Shown in pieces: positions 7,361 to 15,485 of a stretch of DNA of 64,000 nt (positions are counted from its first letter, which is position 1; every line of letters begins with the position of its first letter). Both the position numbers and the translations under genes were made by a program. The notes beneath the pieces are model-generated. The model did no database searches, was not told where the DNA came from, and worked only from the letters and a program-made list of their open reading frames with translations. Source of the DNA: an uncultured Treponema sp. (GTDB taxonomy: Bacteria; Spirochaetota; Spirochaetia; Treponematales; Treponemataceae); NCBI GenBank assembly GCA_900319625.1, contig ONPD01000002.1, positions 124,001-188,000 on the forward strand, in the 5' to 3' direction.

Positions 7361-8650
7361 ATGAAAAAAAGTAGTGTAGTTTTGGGTGCAGTAGCTCTTG
7401 CTGCTGCAATGTTTGCTACAAGCTGTGGCAAATCTCAGAAAAGTGGCAGCGCAAAGGCTGATGCAAGCAAAAAGCTGGTAGTATGGTCATTCACAGACGA
7501 ACTTGAAGGAATGATCAATGACTTCTACAAACCAGCTCACCCTGATATGACAGTTGAGTACTCAATGACTCCAACTGATCAGTTCCCTAACAAACTTGAC
7601 CCAGTTCTTCAGAGTGGTTCAGGTGCTCCAGATGTATTTGCTTTGGAAAATGCTTTCGTTCGCAAATATATCGAATCTGATCTCCTTCTTCCACTTGATG
7701 ACGTTTATGCTGAAGTTAAAGGCAAGATGGCTGACTATCCTATGAAGATAGGTACTTACAACGGACACGTTTACGGTATGGCTTGGCAGGTATGTCCTGG
7801 TGCATTGTTCTACCGCAGAAGTCTTGCTAAGAAATATCTTGGAACTGACGATCCAGCAAAAGTACAGGAATACGTAAAAGACCTCGATACATTCTTGAAG
7901 ACAGCTAAACTCTTGAGCGACAAATCAAACGGAAAATGTGATATCGTTTCTTCTACAGGTGATATGTTCATGCCTTACAAAGGTGCCCGCAAATCTCCTT
8001 GGGTTGTAAATGACAAATTGGTTATCGATCCAGCAATGGAAAAATATATGGATATGTGTAAGATCCTTCATGACAACAACTGGGAAGGCCGCGTAGGACA
8101 GTGGTCAGAAGGTTGGTTCGCTGGTATGAAAGGTACTTTGAAAGATGAAAAAGGAAATCCTATCGAAGTATTCAGCTACCTCCTCCCAACATGGGGTCTC
8201 CACTACGTTCTTAAACAGAACTCTCCAGATACAGCTGGTGACTGGGCAATGTGTGCTGGTCCTGCTAACTACTACTGGGGTGGTACTTGGATTGCTGCTT
8301 ACAAGAATACAAAGAATCCTAACGCTGCTAAAGAAATGATCAAATATCTTGCTACAGATGATACATTCCTTACAGCTTATGCTAAGGCTTCTGGTGATAC
8401 AGTTGGTAACTTGAACGTTCAGAACGCTCTTAAAGATACATTCTCTGATCCATACCTTGCTGGACAGAACCACTACAAAGAGTTCTGTGAAATGGCTAAA
8501 GGTATCGATGGTAGCTTGATTCAGGGTTCTGACCAGCAGATCGAAGCTTTGTTCAGCGAAGCAACTGCTGCTTATGCTAATGGTGAAAAGACAAAGGAAC
8601 AGGCTTTGAAAGATTTCAAAGATCAGGTTTCTTCTACAATGGGTTACTAA
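7361..8650 (+). CDS. Sugar ABC transporter substrate-binding lipoprotein (CUT1)
   Basis: A 429-residue extracytoplasmic sugar-binding protein. The signal peptide ends in FATSC, a lipobox, so Cys22 should be lipidated. The mature part has the cluster-B (MalE/XynE-like) pattern: an early LVVWSFTDELEGM strand, a SGSGAPDVFALE loop and a late TWIAAYKN segment. TAGGAGGATAAA is a strong ribosome binding site. Codon choice (many CCA, AAC, TTC) differs from neighbouring genes and fits very high expression. The operon context (beta-xylosidase, xylulokinase) points to xylo-oligosaccharides as ligand; this is inference. Confidence 0.93.
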   Translation: MKKSSVVLGAVALAAAMFATSCGKSQKSGSAKADASKKLVVWSFTDELEGMINDFYKPAHPDMTVEYSMTPTDQFPNKLDPVLQSGSGAPDVFALENAFVRKYIESDLLLPLDDVYAEVKGKMADYPMKIGTYNGHVYGMAWQVCPGALFYRRSLAKKYLGTDDPAKVQEYVKDLDTFLKTAKLLSDKSNGKCDIVSSTGDMFMPYKGARKSPWVVNDKLVIDPAMEKYMDMCKILHDNNWEGRVGQWSEGWFAGMKGTLKDEKGNPIEVFSYLLPTWGLHYVLKQNSPDTAGDWAMCAGPANYYWGGTWIAAYKNTKNPNAAKEMIKYLATDDTFLTAYAKASGDTVGNLNVQNALKDTFSDPYLAGQNHYKEFCEMAKGIDGSLIQGSDQQIEALFSEATAAYANGEKTKEQALKDFKDQVSSTMGY

Positions 8651-8678
8651 TATTTAGTTAATCATAACACCGTAAAAC

Positions 8679-8716
8679 AAGGGGGTGTTTTCTTGAAGGG
8701 AACGCCCCCTTTTTTT
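8679..8716 (+). terminator. Intercistronic terminator-like hairpin after the binding-protein gene
   Basis: Bases 8679-8692 (AAGGGGGTGTTTTC) pair with 8698-8711 over 14 bp, including three G-T pairs. The loop is five bases, and T residues follow to 8716. Partial termination, or 3' protection of the upstream message, would give more binding protein than permease, a common arrangement in sugar ABC operons. Confidence 0.75.
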
Positions 8717-8752
8717 AGAAAAGCCATTTTTGGTTCAAGGAGAAAAAAAAGT

Positions 8753-9682
8753 ATGGGTAAATCTGGTGCTCAGAAAAGATTGGGCGTATACGGCTATTTG
8801 TTTACTCTCCCGTTTGTTGTTATTTTTTTGATTTTTAATTTCTGGCCTACAATCTACACTTTTGTACTTTCGTTCGGCAATATGCGCGGATTTATGAAAA
8901 GTTTTAGCTTTGTTGGTTTGGCTAACTTTGCAAAATTAGTTTCTGACCGCTATTTCTGGGGTGCTGTCGGAAATACATTTATAATTTGGGGTTTGAACTT
9001 CGCACCTCAGCTTGGTCTCGCCCTCCTGTTTGCTGTTTGGCTTACAAACGGTAAGCTTCATCTTATTGGAAAAAATCAGTTTAGAGCTTTATTCTATATG
9101 CCTAACCTGCTTACTGCGGCTTCAGTTGCAATTTTGTTCCGCAGCTTGTTCGGTTATCCTGTTGGACCTGTAAACCAGATTCTTATGAAATTTGGTCTTG
9201 TTACAGAATCCTTCAACTTCTTCCGAAGCGTAACTGCTTCTCGTCTTATTGTTGCCTTCATCCAGTGGTGGATGTGGTGTGGACAGACATTGATTTTGTT
9301 GATGGCTGCCATCACAGGTATTTCACCTTCTTTGTATGAATCAGCTGTAATCGACGGTGCTAACGAATGGCAGTGTACATGGAAAATTACTGTTCCTTTA
9401 CTCCGCCCAATGATGTTCTTCCTTCTTATTACATCTATGGTTGGTGGTATGCAGATGTTCGATATTCCGTTCCTTATCACAGGTATGCACGGTGAACCGG
9501 ACTTCAAGATCCGTACAACAGCCGTTTATATGTATAACGTAGGTTTCCAGGGACAGAATAACTACTCTTATGCAGCAGCTATTTCTATCGGAATGTTTAT
9601 TATCACAATCATTCTTGCTTGTTTCATTAACTACATCACAAAAGAACGTACTCCAAAAATCTATAAAGGAGGAAAAAAATAA
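8753..9682 (+). CDS. Sugar ABC transporter permease, MalF-like
   Basis: A 309-residue inner-membrane permease of the CUT1 family with six predicted helices. I chose ATG 8753 because AAGGAG lies about 10 nt upstream; an in-frame start at 8693 would fall inside the intercistronic hairpin. The EAA loop, which contacts the ATPase, is seen as ESAVIDGANEWQCTWKITVP. The stop overlaps the next ATG by one base (TAATG). No ATPase gene is in the operon, so a shared MsmK-type ATPase elsewhere is expected. Confidence 0.92.
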   Translation: MGKSGAQKRLGVYGYLFTLPFVVIFLIFNFWPTIYTFVLSFGNMRGFMKSFSFVGLANFAKLVSDRYFWGAVGNTFIIWGLNFAPQLGLALLFAVWLTNGKLHLIGKNQFRALFYMPNLLTAASVAILFRSLFGYPVGPVNQILMKFGLVTESFNFFRSVTASRLIVAFIQWWMWCGQTLILLMAAITGISPSLYESAVIDGANEWQCTWKITVPLLRPMMFFLLITSMVGGMQMFDIPFLITGMHGEPDFKIRTTAVYMYNVGFQGQNNYSYAAAISIGMFIITIILACFINYITKERTPKIYKGGKK

Positions 9683-10542
9683 TGGCTAACAATACTGGAT
9701 ATAAAAATTATACACAGCAGAAGGCAATCCTTTCTGCAATAATTTATGTGTTTATGATCGTTTTCGTGTTGATTGCGATTGTTCCTGTATGGCTTATGCT
9801 TATCAACGCAACCCGCAATAACGCAGAAATCAATGCCGGAATTTCTTTGATTCCTAGTGTTCATACTATTGATAACTGGCACATTCTTACTGGACGCGGC
9901 TTTAAGCTTGCTTCTGGTTTTAAGAACAGCCTTATTATTTCTTTTGGTGTAACATTCCTCAGTGTTTACTTCTCTGCTTTGGTTGCATATGGTATCCATG
10001 TATACCGCTTCCGCGGAAGAAAAATCCTCTGGAACCTCATTATGATTTTGATTATGCTTCCAGCTTCACTTTCTTTCATTGGATTTGTACAGTTCATGTC
10101 AAAGATTCATCTTATGAACAGCTACATTCCTCTGGTAATTCCAAGTATCGCTTCTGCCGCAACAGTTCTGTTTATGAAGCAGTATATGGATTCAGTTCTT
10201 TCATTTGAACTTATTGAAGCTTCTCGTATCGATGGTGCAGGTGAGTTCCTCATTTTCAACCAGATTATCCTTCCGGTTCTTAAGCCGGCACTTGCTACAC
10301 AGGCAATATTTGCATTCGTTGGTTCATGGAACAACTTCATGACTCCATTCGTTTTGCTTTCTAGTACAGAAAAATACACATTGCCTATGCTGGTACAGAT
10401 GCTCCGTGGAGATATCTATCGTACAGAATACGGTGCAATCTACGTTGGTATTGCCGTATCTCTTATTCCGATTATCATCTTCTACGCATTTATGTCACGC
10501 TATATCATCAGCGGACTTACAATGGGTTCTGTAAAGGAATAA
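9682..10542 (+). CDS. Sugar ABC transporter permease, MalG-like
   Basis: A 286-residue second permease of the same importer, with six helices and the EAA loop EASRIDGAGEFLIFNQIILP near residues 180-200. GGAGG lies 9-13 nt before the ATG and inside the end of the upstream permease, so the pair is coupled. It forms the heterodimeric channel with the MalF-like partner. The GH43 gene follows after 4 nt. Confidence 0.93.
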   Translation: MANNTGYKNYTQQKAILSAIIYVFMIVFVLIAIVPVWLMLINATRNNAEINAGISLIPSVHTIDNWHILTGRGFKLASGFKNSLIISFGVTFLSVYFSALVAYGIHVYRFRGRKILWNLIMILIMLPASLSFIGFVQFMSKIHLMNSYIPLVIPSIASAATVLFMKQYMDSVLSFELIEASRIDGAGEFLIFNQIILPVLKPALATQAIFAFVGSWNNFMTPFVLLSSTEKYTLPMLVQMLRGDIYRTEYGAIYVGIAVSLIPIIIFYAFMSRYIISGLTMGSVKE

Positions 10543-10546
10543 TATT

Positions 10547-12208
10547 ATGTCAAAAGAAATTGCGGTTAAAAATCAAAAAACCGCACGTGTATATAACCCT
10601 ATTCTTACCGGTTTCCATGCAGATCCTTCAATCTGTATGGCTAACGGAGAATACTTTATTGCAAACTCAACCTTTGAGTGGTATCCGGGAGTTGAAATCA
10701 GCAGGTCTAAGGATCTGGTTCACTGGACTTCTGTTCCTTCACCACTCAGTGAAAAACGCCTTCTGGATATGAACGGAGAAAAATTCTCCTGCGGAATCTG
10801 GGCACCTTGCCTTTCATATTCTGATGGTCTTTTCTGGTTGATCTATACAAACGTACGTAACTGGAATGTTGGACCCCACAAGGATTGTCCTAACTTCCTT
10901 ACCACTGCTCCTTCAATCGAAGGTCCATGGTCAGATCCTGTTTTCCTCAACGCAAGCGGCTTTGATGCTTCTATGTTCCACGATGATGACGGCCGTCACT
11001 GGTATATCAATATGGAATGGGACTATCGTGAAACAGGTTACCGTCAGTTTTCCGGCATCGTAATGCGCGAGTATGATCCTAAGACAAAAACCTTGGGAAA
11101 AGACCGCTATAAGATTTTTAAGGGAACTGATATTGGTGGTGTTGAAGGTCCTCATCTTTATAAAAGAAACGGCTGGTATTACATCGCTGCCGCTGAAGGT
11201 GGAACTGATTACAAGCACGCCCTTACTGTAGGTCGTTCTAAATCAGTTACAGGTCCTTATGAAGTTCATCCTCAGAATCCTTTGATTTCTGGCTGGGGTT
11301 ATGATGATAAGATTTCCATTCATAAGGCTGGACACGGAAGCTGGTGTACATCAACAGACGGAAAGAGAACATATCTTGTTTATCTTTGCGGACGCCCTCT
11401 TCCTGGAAAAGAAGACTGCGTATTAGGCCGCGAAACAGCCCTTGCAGAAATTGAATGGGTTGATGACTGGCCTTACGTAAAACAGGCTGATGGAACTTTG
11501 AGCAATGTTCCGCCTGACTATGTAGATGTTCCTGTAAGTAATGACAATGACTGCGTTCAGTCAGCTCCTGGCTGGGGCAAAAATCACTATTCATTTAATG
11601 ACGGTGATTTCCTCATTGACTTTAAGACACTGAGAACACCTGCAACCGGACGTTACTCTCTTACAGAGCGGCCTGGTTTCCTTCGCCTTTACGGTGGACA
11701 GTCTCCGTGGTCTTTCTATGAGCAGAGTATTTTCTGCCGCCGTCAGACAGACTTTAAGTTTGTCGCTGAAACAAAAGTTGATTTTGAGCCGGATTATTTC
11801 CAGCAGTATGCCGGAATGGTTTACCGTTATGATGAAGAAACACAGTATCTGCTGCAGGTAACCTATTCTGAAACACGCGGAAAAATCCTTCAGCTTAATA
11901 CTATCATGCCGCCACAGCTTGGCCCTGCTTCCTTTGAGCGCGGTATGGAAATTGAACTTAAGAAAGGTCCTGTATGGATGAGACTTGAAGTTGATCACAA
12001 TACAGGCTGGTTCAGCTGGTCACAGGATGGTAAGGTTTTCCATAAAATCAGACCGCTTGTTGAACCTGCTAAGCTTTCTGATGAGTTCTGTGGAATGGGC
12101 TTCACAGGCGCTTTTGTAGGAATGTTCTGCGTAGATACAGAATTCTACGAAAAGCCGGCTGATTTTGAATACTTTGACTACACAGGTCTTGATAGGGATT
12201 CAAAATGA
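10547..12208 (+). CDS. GH43 beta-xylosidase (cytoplasmic)
   Basis: A 553-residue glycoside hydrolase. The five-bladed propeller (about 12-320) carries the three family acids: Asp26 in GFHADPS (base), Asp140 in GFDASMF (pKa modulator) and Glu200 in GGVEGPHL (acid). Residues about 335-545 form the concanavalin-like beta-sandwich typical of the subfamily that contains XynB3 and similar enzymes. There is no signal peptide, so it should hydrolyse imported xylo-oligosaccharides in the cytosol and release xylose. Arabinofuranosidase side activity is possible. Its stop overlaps the regulator's start (ATGA). Confidence 0.92.
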   Translation: MSKEIAVKNQKTARVYNPILTGFHADPSICMANGEYFIANSTFEWYPGVEISRSKDLVHWTSVPSPLSEKRLLDMNGEKFSCGIWAPCLSYSDGLFWLIYTNVRNWNVGPHKDCPNFLTTAPSIEGPWSDPVFLNASGFDASMFHDDDGRHWYINMEWDYRETGYRQFSGIVMREYDPKTKTLGKDRYKIFKGTDIGGVEGPHLYKRNGWYYIAAAEGGTDYKHALTVGRSKSVTGPYEVHPQNPLISGWGYDDKISIHKAGHGSWCTSTDGKRTYLVYLCGRPLPGKEDCVLGRETALAEIEWVDDWPYVKQADGTLSNVPPDYVDVPVSNDNDCVQSAPGWGKNHYSFNDGDFLIDFKTLRTPATGRYSLTERPGFLRLYGGQSPWSFYEQSIFCRRQTDFKFVAETKVDFEPDYFQQYAGMVYRYDEETQYLLQVTYSETRGKILQLNTIMPPQLGPASFERGMEIELKKGPVWMRLEVDHNTGWFSWSQDGKVFHKIRPLVEPAKLSDEFCGMGFTGAFVGMFCVDTEFYEKPADFEYFDYTGLDRDSK

Positions 12209-13215
12209 TAACTATTTATGATATCGCCAATGCTACCGGGGTATCTGCACCTACGGTTTCCAAGGCTTTGAACGGAACAGGTCATATTTCTGTAAAGACT
12301 CGTGACTTTATTCTGGCAAAGGCAAGGGAACTGGGATATGAACCGAACAGTGCGGCAAGAAGTCTTGCTACCAAACGGACATATCTGATAGGGGTAATTT
12401 ACGACGACCCTAGTATGCAGCGCGGTTTCAATCACCCTGTTTTTTCCGGAATCTTGAACAGATTTAAGGAAAACGTTGAAGCCGCTGGTTACGATATCAT
12501 ATTCTTATCTTGTCATACAAAAATGTCCTACCGGGCGCACGCTGCATTTCGCTCGGTAGAAGGCATAGCAATTATAAATGCAGACGGAAGCTTCAATAAG
12601 GAGCTCGAGGACTTGGGAAAGGTCGGAATTCCGTGTATTTCTACGAATGCGGTAATTCCCGGAATCTGTACCATTATTTCGGACAATAAGCAGGCGGGCT
12701 ATAAGGCAGCAGAATATCTTGTGTCTAAAGGGCACAGGAAAATCGGTTTTTTAGGCGCGCCGAATGATACCCTTTTTCACGCTTCAGTAGAACGTTATGA
12801 AGGGTTCTGTGAATATATGAAAGAAAAAGGAATCCCTGTTGATTCCTCTTATCGTCAAGATTGTGAACAATGGAATGTAAGTTCCGGTGAGGAAGGTTTT
12901 TCACGTCTTTACGAACGTCATCCCGACATGACAGCCGTTTTTGCAGTATCGGACCTGCTTGCAATGGGCGTTTTCAATTTTGCCCGCAGAAGAGGAATTA
13001 AGATACCGCAGGAGCTTTCACTTGTAGGATTTGACGATGACTATGTATCTGAATATACTAATCCCCGCCTGACAACATTCCGCCAGGATTCAGAGGGAAT
13101 TGCAAATCTTGCGGCTGATTTGCTTCTTCAGCATATGGTAGGACTTCCTGTTCCAAATAAAATGATTCACCTGCCGTGTGGTTTTATGGAACGAGATTCA
13201 GTACGCAATATATAA
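12205..13215 (+). CDS. LacI-family transcriptional regulator
   Basis: A 336-residue repressor. Residues 1-60 hold the LacI helix-turn-helix (YDIANATGVSAPTVSKALNG) and hinge helix (NSAARSLATKRT). The rest is a type I periplasmic-binding fold that senses a sugar, ending in the usual LTTFRQD block. It is encoded inside the operon it probably controls and would be autoregulated through the GGCAACC-type sites at 7266-7321. The effector is likely xylose or a xylo-oligosaccharide, by context only. Confidence 0.92.
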   Translation: MITIYDIANATGVSAPTVSKALNGTGHISVKTRDFILAKARELGYEPNSAARSLATKRTYLIGVIYDDPSMQRGFNHPVFSGILNRFKENVEAAGYDIIFLSCHTKMSYRAHAAFRSVEGIAIINADGSFNKELEDLGKVGIPCISTNAVIPGICTIISDNKQAGYKAAEYLVSKGHRKIGFLGAPNDTLFHASVERYEGFCEYMKEKGIPVDSSYRQDCEQWNVSSGEEGFSRLYERHPDMTAVFAVSDLLAMGVFNFARRRGIKIPQELSLVGFDDDYVSEYTNPRLTTFRQDSEGIANLAADLLLQHMVGLPVPNKMIHLPCGFMERDSVRNI

Positions 13216-13239
13216 GGTAAACTAATAGAGGTTAGGAAA

Positions 13240-14763
13240 ATGGAATACGTAATTGGTGTTGATTTGGGGACAAGCGGTACAAAAACCGTTTTATTTTCGT
13301 CAGAAGGGCAACCGATTGCCTCAAAAACTATTGAATATCCGCTCTACCAGCCGCAGAACGGATGGGCTGAGCAGGAGCCTCTTGACTGGTGGAATGCCGC
13401 CTACAAGAGTATGAAGGCCGTTATTGCAGAAAGCAAAATTAATCCTAAGGATATCAAGGGAATTGGTATTTCAGGACAGATGCACGGTCTTGTTATGCTG
13501 GATAAGGCAGGAAATGTTCTCCGCCGTTCAATTATCTGGTGTGACCAGCGTACAGCCGCTGAATGTGATGAAATTACAAGCAAGGTTGGTGCAAGCCGCC
13601 TTATTGAACTTACTGCTAACCCTGCTTTGACTGGCTTTACAGCAAGTAAGATTTTGTGGGTTCGCAATCACGAGCCTGAAGTTTATGCAAAGTGCGCTCA
13701 CATCCTCCTTCCAAAGGACTATGTCCGCTACATGCTTACAGGCGAATTCGCTACAGAAGTAAGTGACGCAAGCGGTATGCAGCTTCTTGATGTTCCAAAC
13801 CGCTGCTGGTCTGACGAAGTTCTTTCTAAACTTGGAATTGATAAGTCACTTTTGGCAAAAGTATATGAATCTCCTGAGGTAACAGGAAAGGTTTCTAAAC
13901 AGGCTGCTGAACTTTGCGGTGTACCGGAAGGAACTCCTGTGGTAGGTGGCGCCGGAGATAACGCTGCCGCTGCCGTTGGAACTGGTACAGTACAGGACGG
14001 AATTGCCTTTACAACTCTTGGTACAAGTGGTGTTGTATTTGCCCACACTGATAAGCTTTCAATTGACCCTAAAGGCCGCGTACATACCTTCTGCTGCGCC
14101 GTTCCTGGTGCATGGCACGTAATGGGTGTTACACAGGCTGCAGGTCTTTCCCTTAAATGGTTCAGAGATAACTTCTGCGATGCAGAAATGGTAACTGCAA
14201 AGGGAATGGGAAAAGATCCTTACTATCTTATGGATAAACAGGCTGAGGCTATTCCAATCGGAGCTGAACGCCTTCTGTATCTTCCATATCTGATGGGTGA
14301 ACGTACTCCTCATCTTGATCCTGACTGCCGCGGAGCCTTCATCGGTCTTTCTGCAATGCACACAAGACAGCACATGCTTCGTGCCGTAATGGAAGGTGTT
14401 GTTTACAGCCAGCGCGATTCTGTTGAAGTTCTTCGCGGAATGGGCGTAAAAATTAATGATATGCTTGCCTGTGGTGGCGGCGGAACAAGTCCTCTCTGGC
14501 GTCAGATGCTTGCTGATGTTTACGGTTGTCCTGTTAAGACTGTTGTAAGTAAGGAAGGTCCTGCTCTTGGTGTTGCAATTCTGGCTGCTGTTGGAACAGG
14601 TATTTATTCTTCTGTTCAGGAAGCTTGTAAGCAGGTAATTAAGACAAATCCTGCTCAGAATCCGATTGCAGAAAACTCTAAGGAATACGAGAAATTCTAC
14701 AGGATGTACACAGAGCTTTACCCTGCTTTGAAAGAAAGCTACGGAAAACTCGCAAAACTATAA
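13240..14763 (+). CDS. xylB: Xylulokinase
   Basis: A 507-residue FGGY-family kinase that phosphorylates D-xylulose to xylulose 5-phosphate for the pentose phosphate pathway. It carries the N-terminal phosphate loop (GVDLGTSGTKT), GISGQMHGLV (Met81-His82-Gly83, typical of xylulokinases) and GGAGDNAAAAVG with the catalytic base Asp240. The C-terminal ATPase half follows with ACGGGGTSPLWRQM. Codons 23-27 contain an exact copy of operator O1. TAGAGGTTAGG precedes the ATG. Confidence 0.93.
   Translation: MEYVIGVDLGTSGTKTVLFSSEGQPIASKTIEYPLYQPQNGWAEQEPLDWWNAAYKSMKAVIAESKINPKDIKGIGISGQMHGLVMLDKAGNVLRRSIIWCDQRTAAECDEITSKVGASRLIELTANPALTGFTASKILWVRNHEPEVYAKCAHILLPKDYVRYMLTGEFATEVSDASGMQLLDVPNRCWSDEVLSKLGIDKSLLAKVYESPEVTGKVSKQAAELCGVPEGTPVVGGAGDNAAAAVGTGTVQDGIAFTTLGTSGVVFAHTDKLSIDPKGRVHTFCCAVPGAWHVMGVTQAAGLSLKWFRDNFCDAEMVTAKGMGKDPYYLMDKQAEAIPIGAERLLYLPYLMGERTPHLDPDCRGAFIGLSAMHTRQHMLRAVMEGVVYSQRDSVEVLRGMGVKINDMLACGGGGTSPLWRQMLADVYGCPVKTVVSKEGPALGVAILAAVGTGIYSSVQEACKQVIKTNPAQNPIAENSKEYEKFYRMYTELYPALKESYGKLAKL
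13307..13320. promoter_or_regulatory. Intragenic copy of operator O1 in xylB
   Basis: GGCAACCGATTGCC is identical over all 14 bases to the site at 7266-7279 and lies 67 bp inside xylB. An exact 14-base match in a 64-kb window is very unlikely by chance (about 0.0005 expected on both strands). It could be an auxiliary operator for looping or a roadblock. Confidence 0.6.
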
Positions 14764-14789
14764 AGTATATCTAAAAAAAAGGGGAAATT

Positions 14790-15440
14790 ATGAAAATCAA
14801 AAGTGTATTTTCAAAATCTTTTGAAAAATATGGAAAGATTTTGAAGGGTTATGATGTTGCAGAGCTGTTAAAAAAACTTGATGAAGTTACTCCTTGTCCT
14901 ACTGACGCAACAGTTTACAAGCCTGGCGAACCAGCCCTTGAAAAGCTTCCAATCCTTCAGGAATTTTCTGACGGCGCTTATGGTGGAATGCCTATTCAGA
15001 TTGGTTACTGCAACGGATATAATACAAAGCTCAACTGCCTTGAATATCACCGCGGTTCTGAGTTGAATATTCCTACAAGTGATATTATTCTGCTTGTAGC
15101 AACTGTTTCTGATATCGAAAACGGAAAATTGAACACAAAGAAGGTTCAGGCTTTCCGTGCTCCGGCAGGAACTGTCGTTCAGGTTTATGAAACTACCTTG
15201 CATTATGCTCCTTGCTGTAACGTTGATGAAAAAGGCAAGGTAAGCGAAGGCTTCCGCGTTATCATCGTATTGCCAAAAGACACCAACACTGCAAAGCCGG
15301 AAATTACAGAGCGCGACTTTGAAGACAAGCTTTTGTGGGCAAGAAACAAGTGGCTTCTGGCTCATCCATCTTCTTCTGAAGCTGGACAGGGTGCTTATGT
15401 TGGTTTGACAGGAAAAAATATTGACTTGTCAGCCAAATAA
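14790..15440 (+). CDS. DUF4867-like sugar-operon protein
   Basis: A 216-residue cytoplasmic protein that I assign, with moderate certainty, to the DUF4867 family, which recurs beside isomerase and kinase genes in carbohydrate operons. The central part (about 75-165) has a cupin-like beta pattern: LEYHRGSELNIP, a FRAPAGTVVQVYETTLHYAPC segment split by Gly/Pro turns, and GFRVIIVLP. His and Glu residues here could bind a metal or sugar. A role in handling a sugar anomer or helping the FucI-like isomerase is inference from position only. Confidence 0.72.
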   Translation: MKIKSVFSKSFEKYGKILKGYDVAELLKKLDEVTPCPTDATVYKPGEPALEKLPILQEFSDGAYGGMPIQIGYCNGYNTKLNCLEYHRGSELNIPTSDIILLVATVSDIENGKLNTKKVQAFRAPAGTVVQVYETTLHYAPCCNVDEKGKVSEGFRVIIVLPKDTNTAKPEITERDFEDKLLWARNKWLLAHPSSSEAGQGAYVGLTGKNIDLSAK

Positions 15441-15485
15441 ATATTAATTTGAAACTATTAGATAGTTATATAAGAGGTGAAAATT

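Noticed and set aside
9876-9895. TGGCAC in the permease gene as a second sigma-54 site
   Set aside because: No TTGC follows at the required distance, and it lies inside coding sequence.
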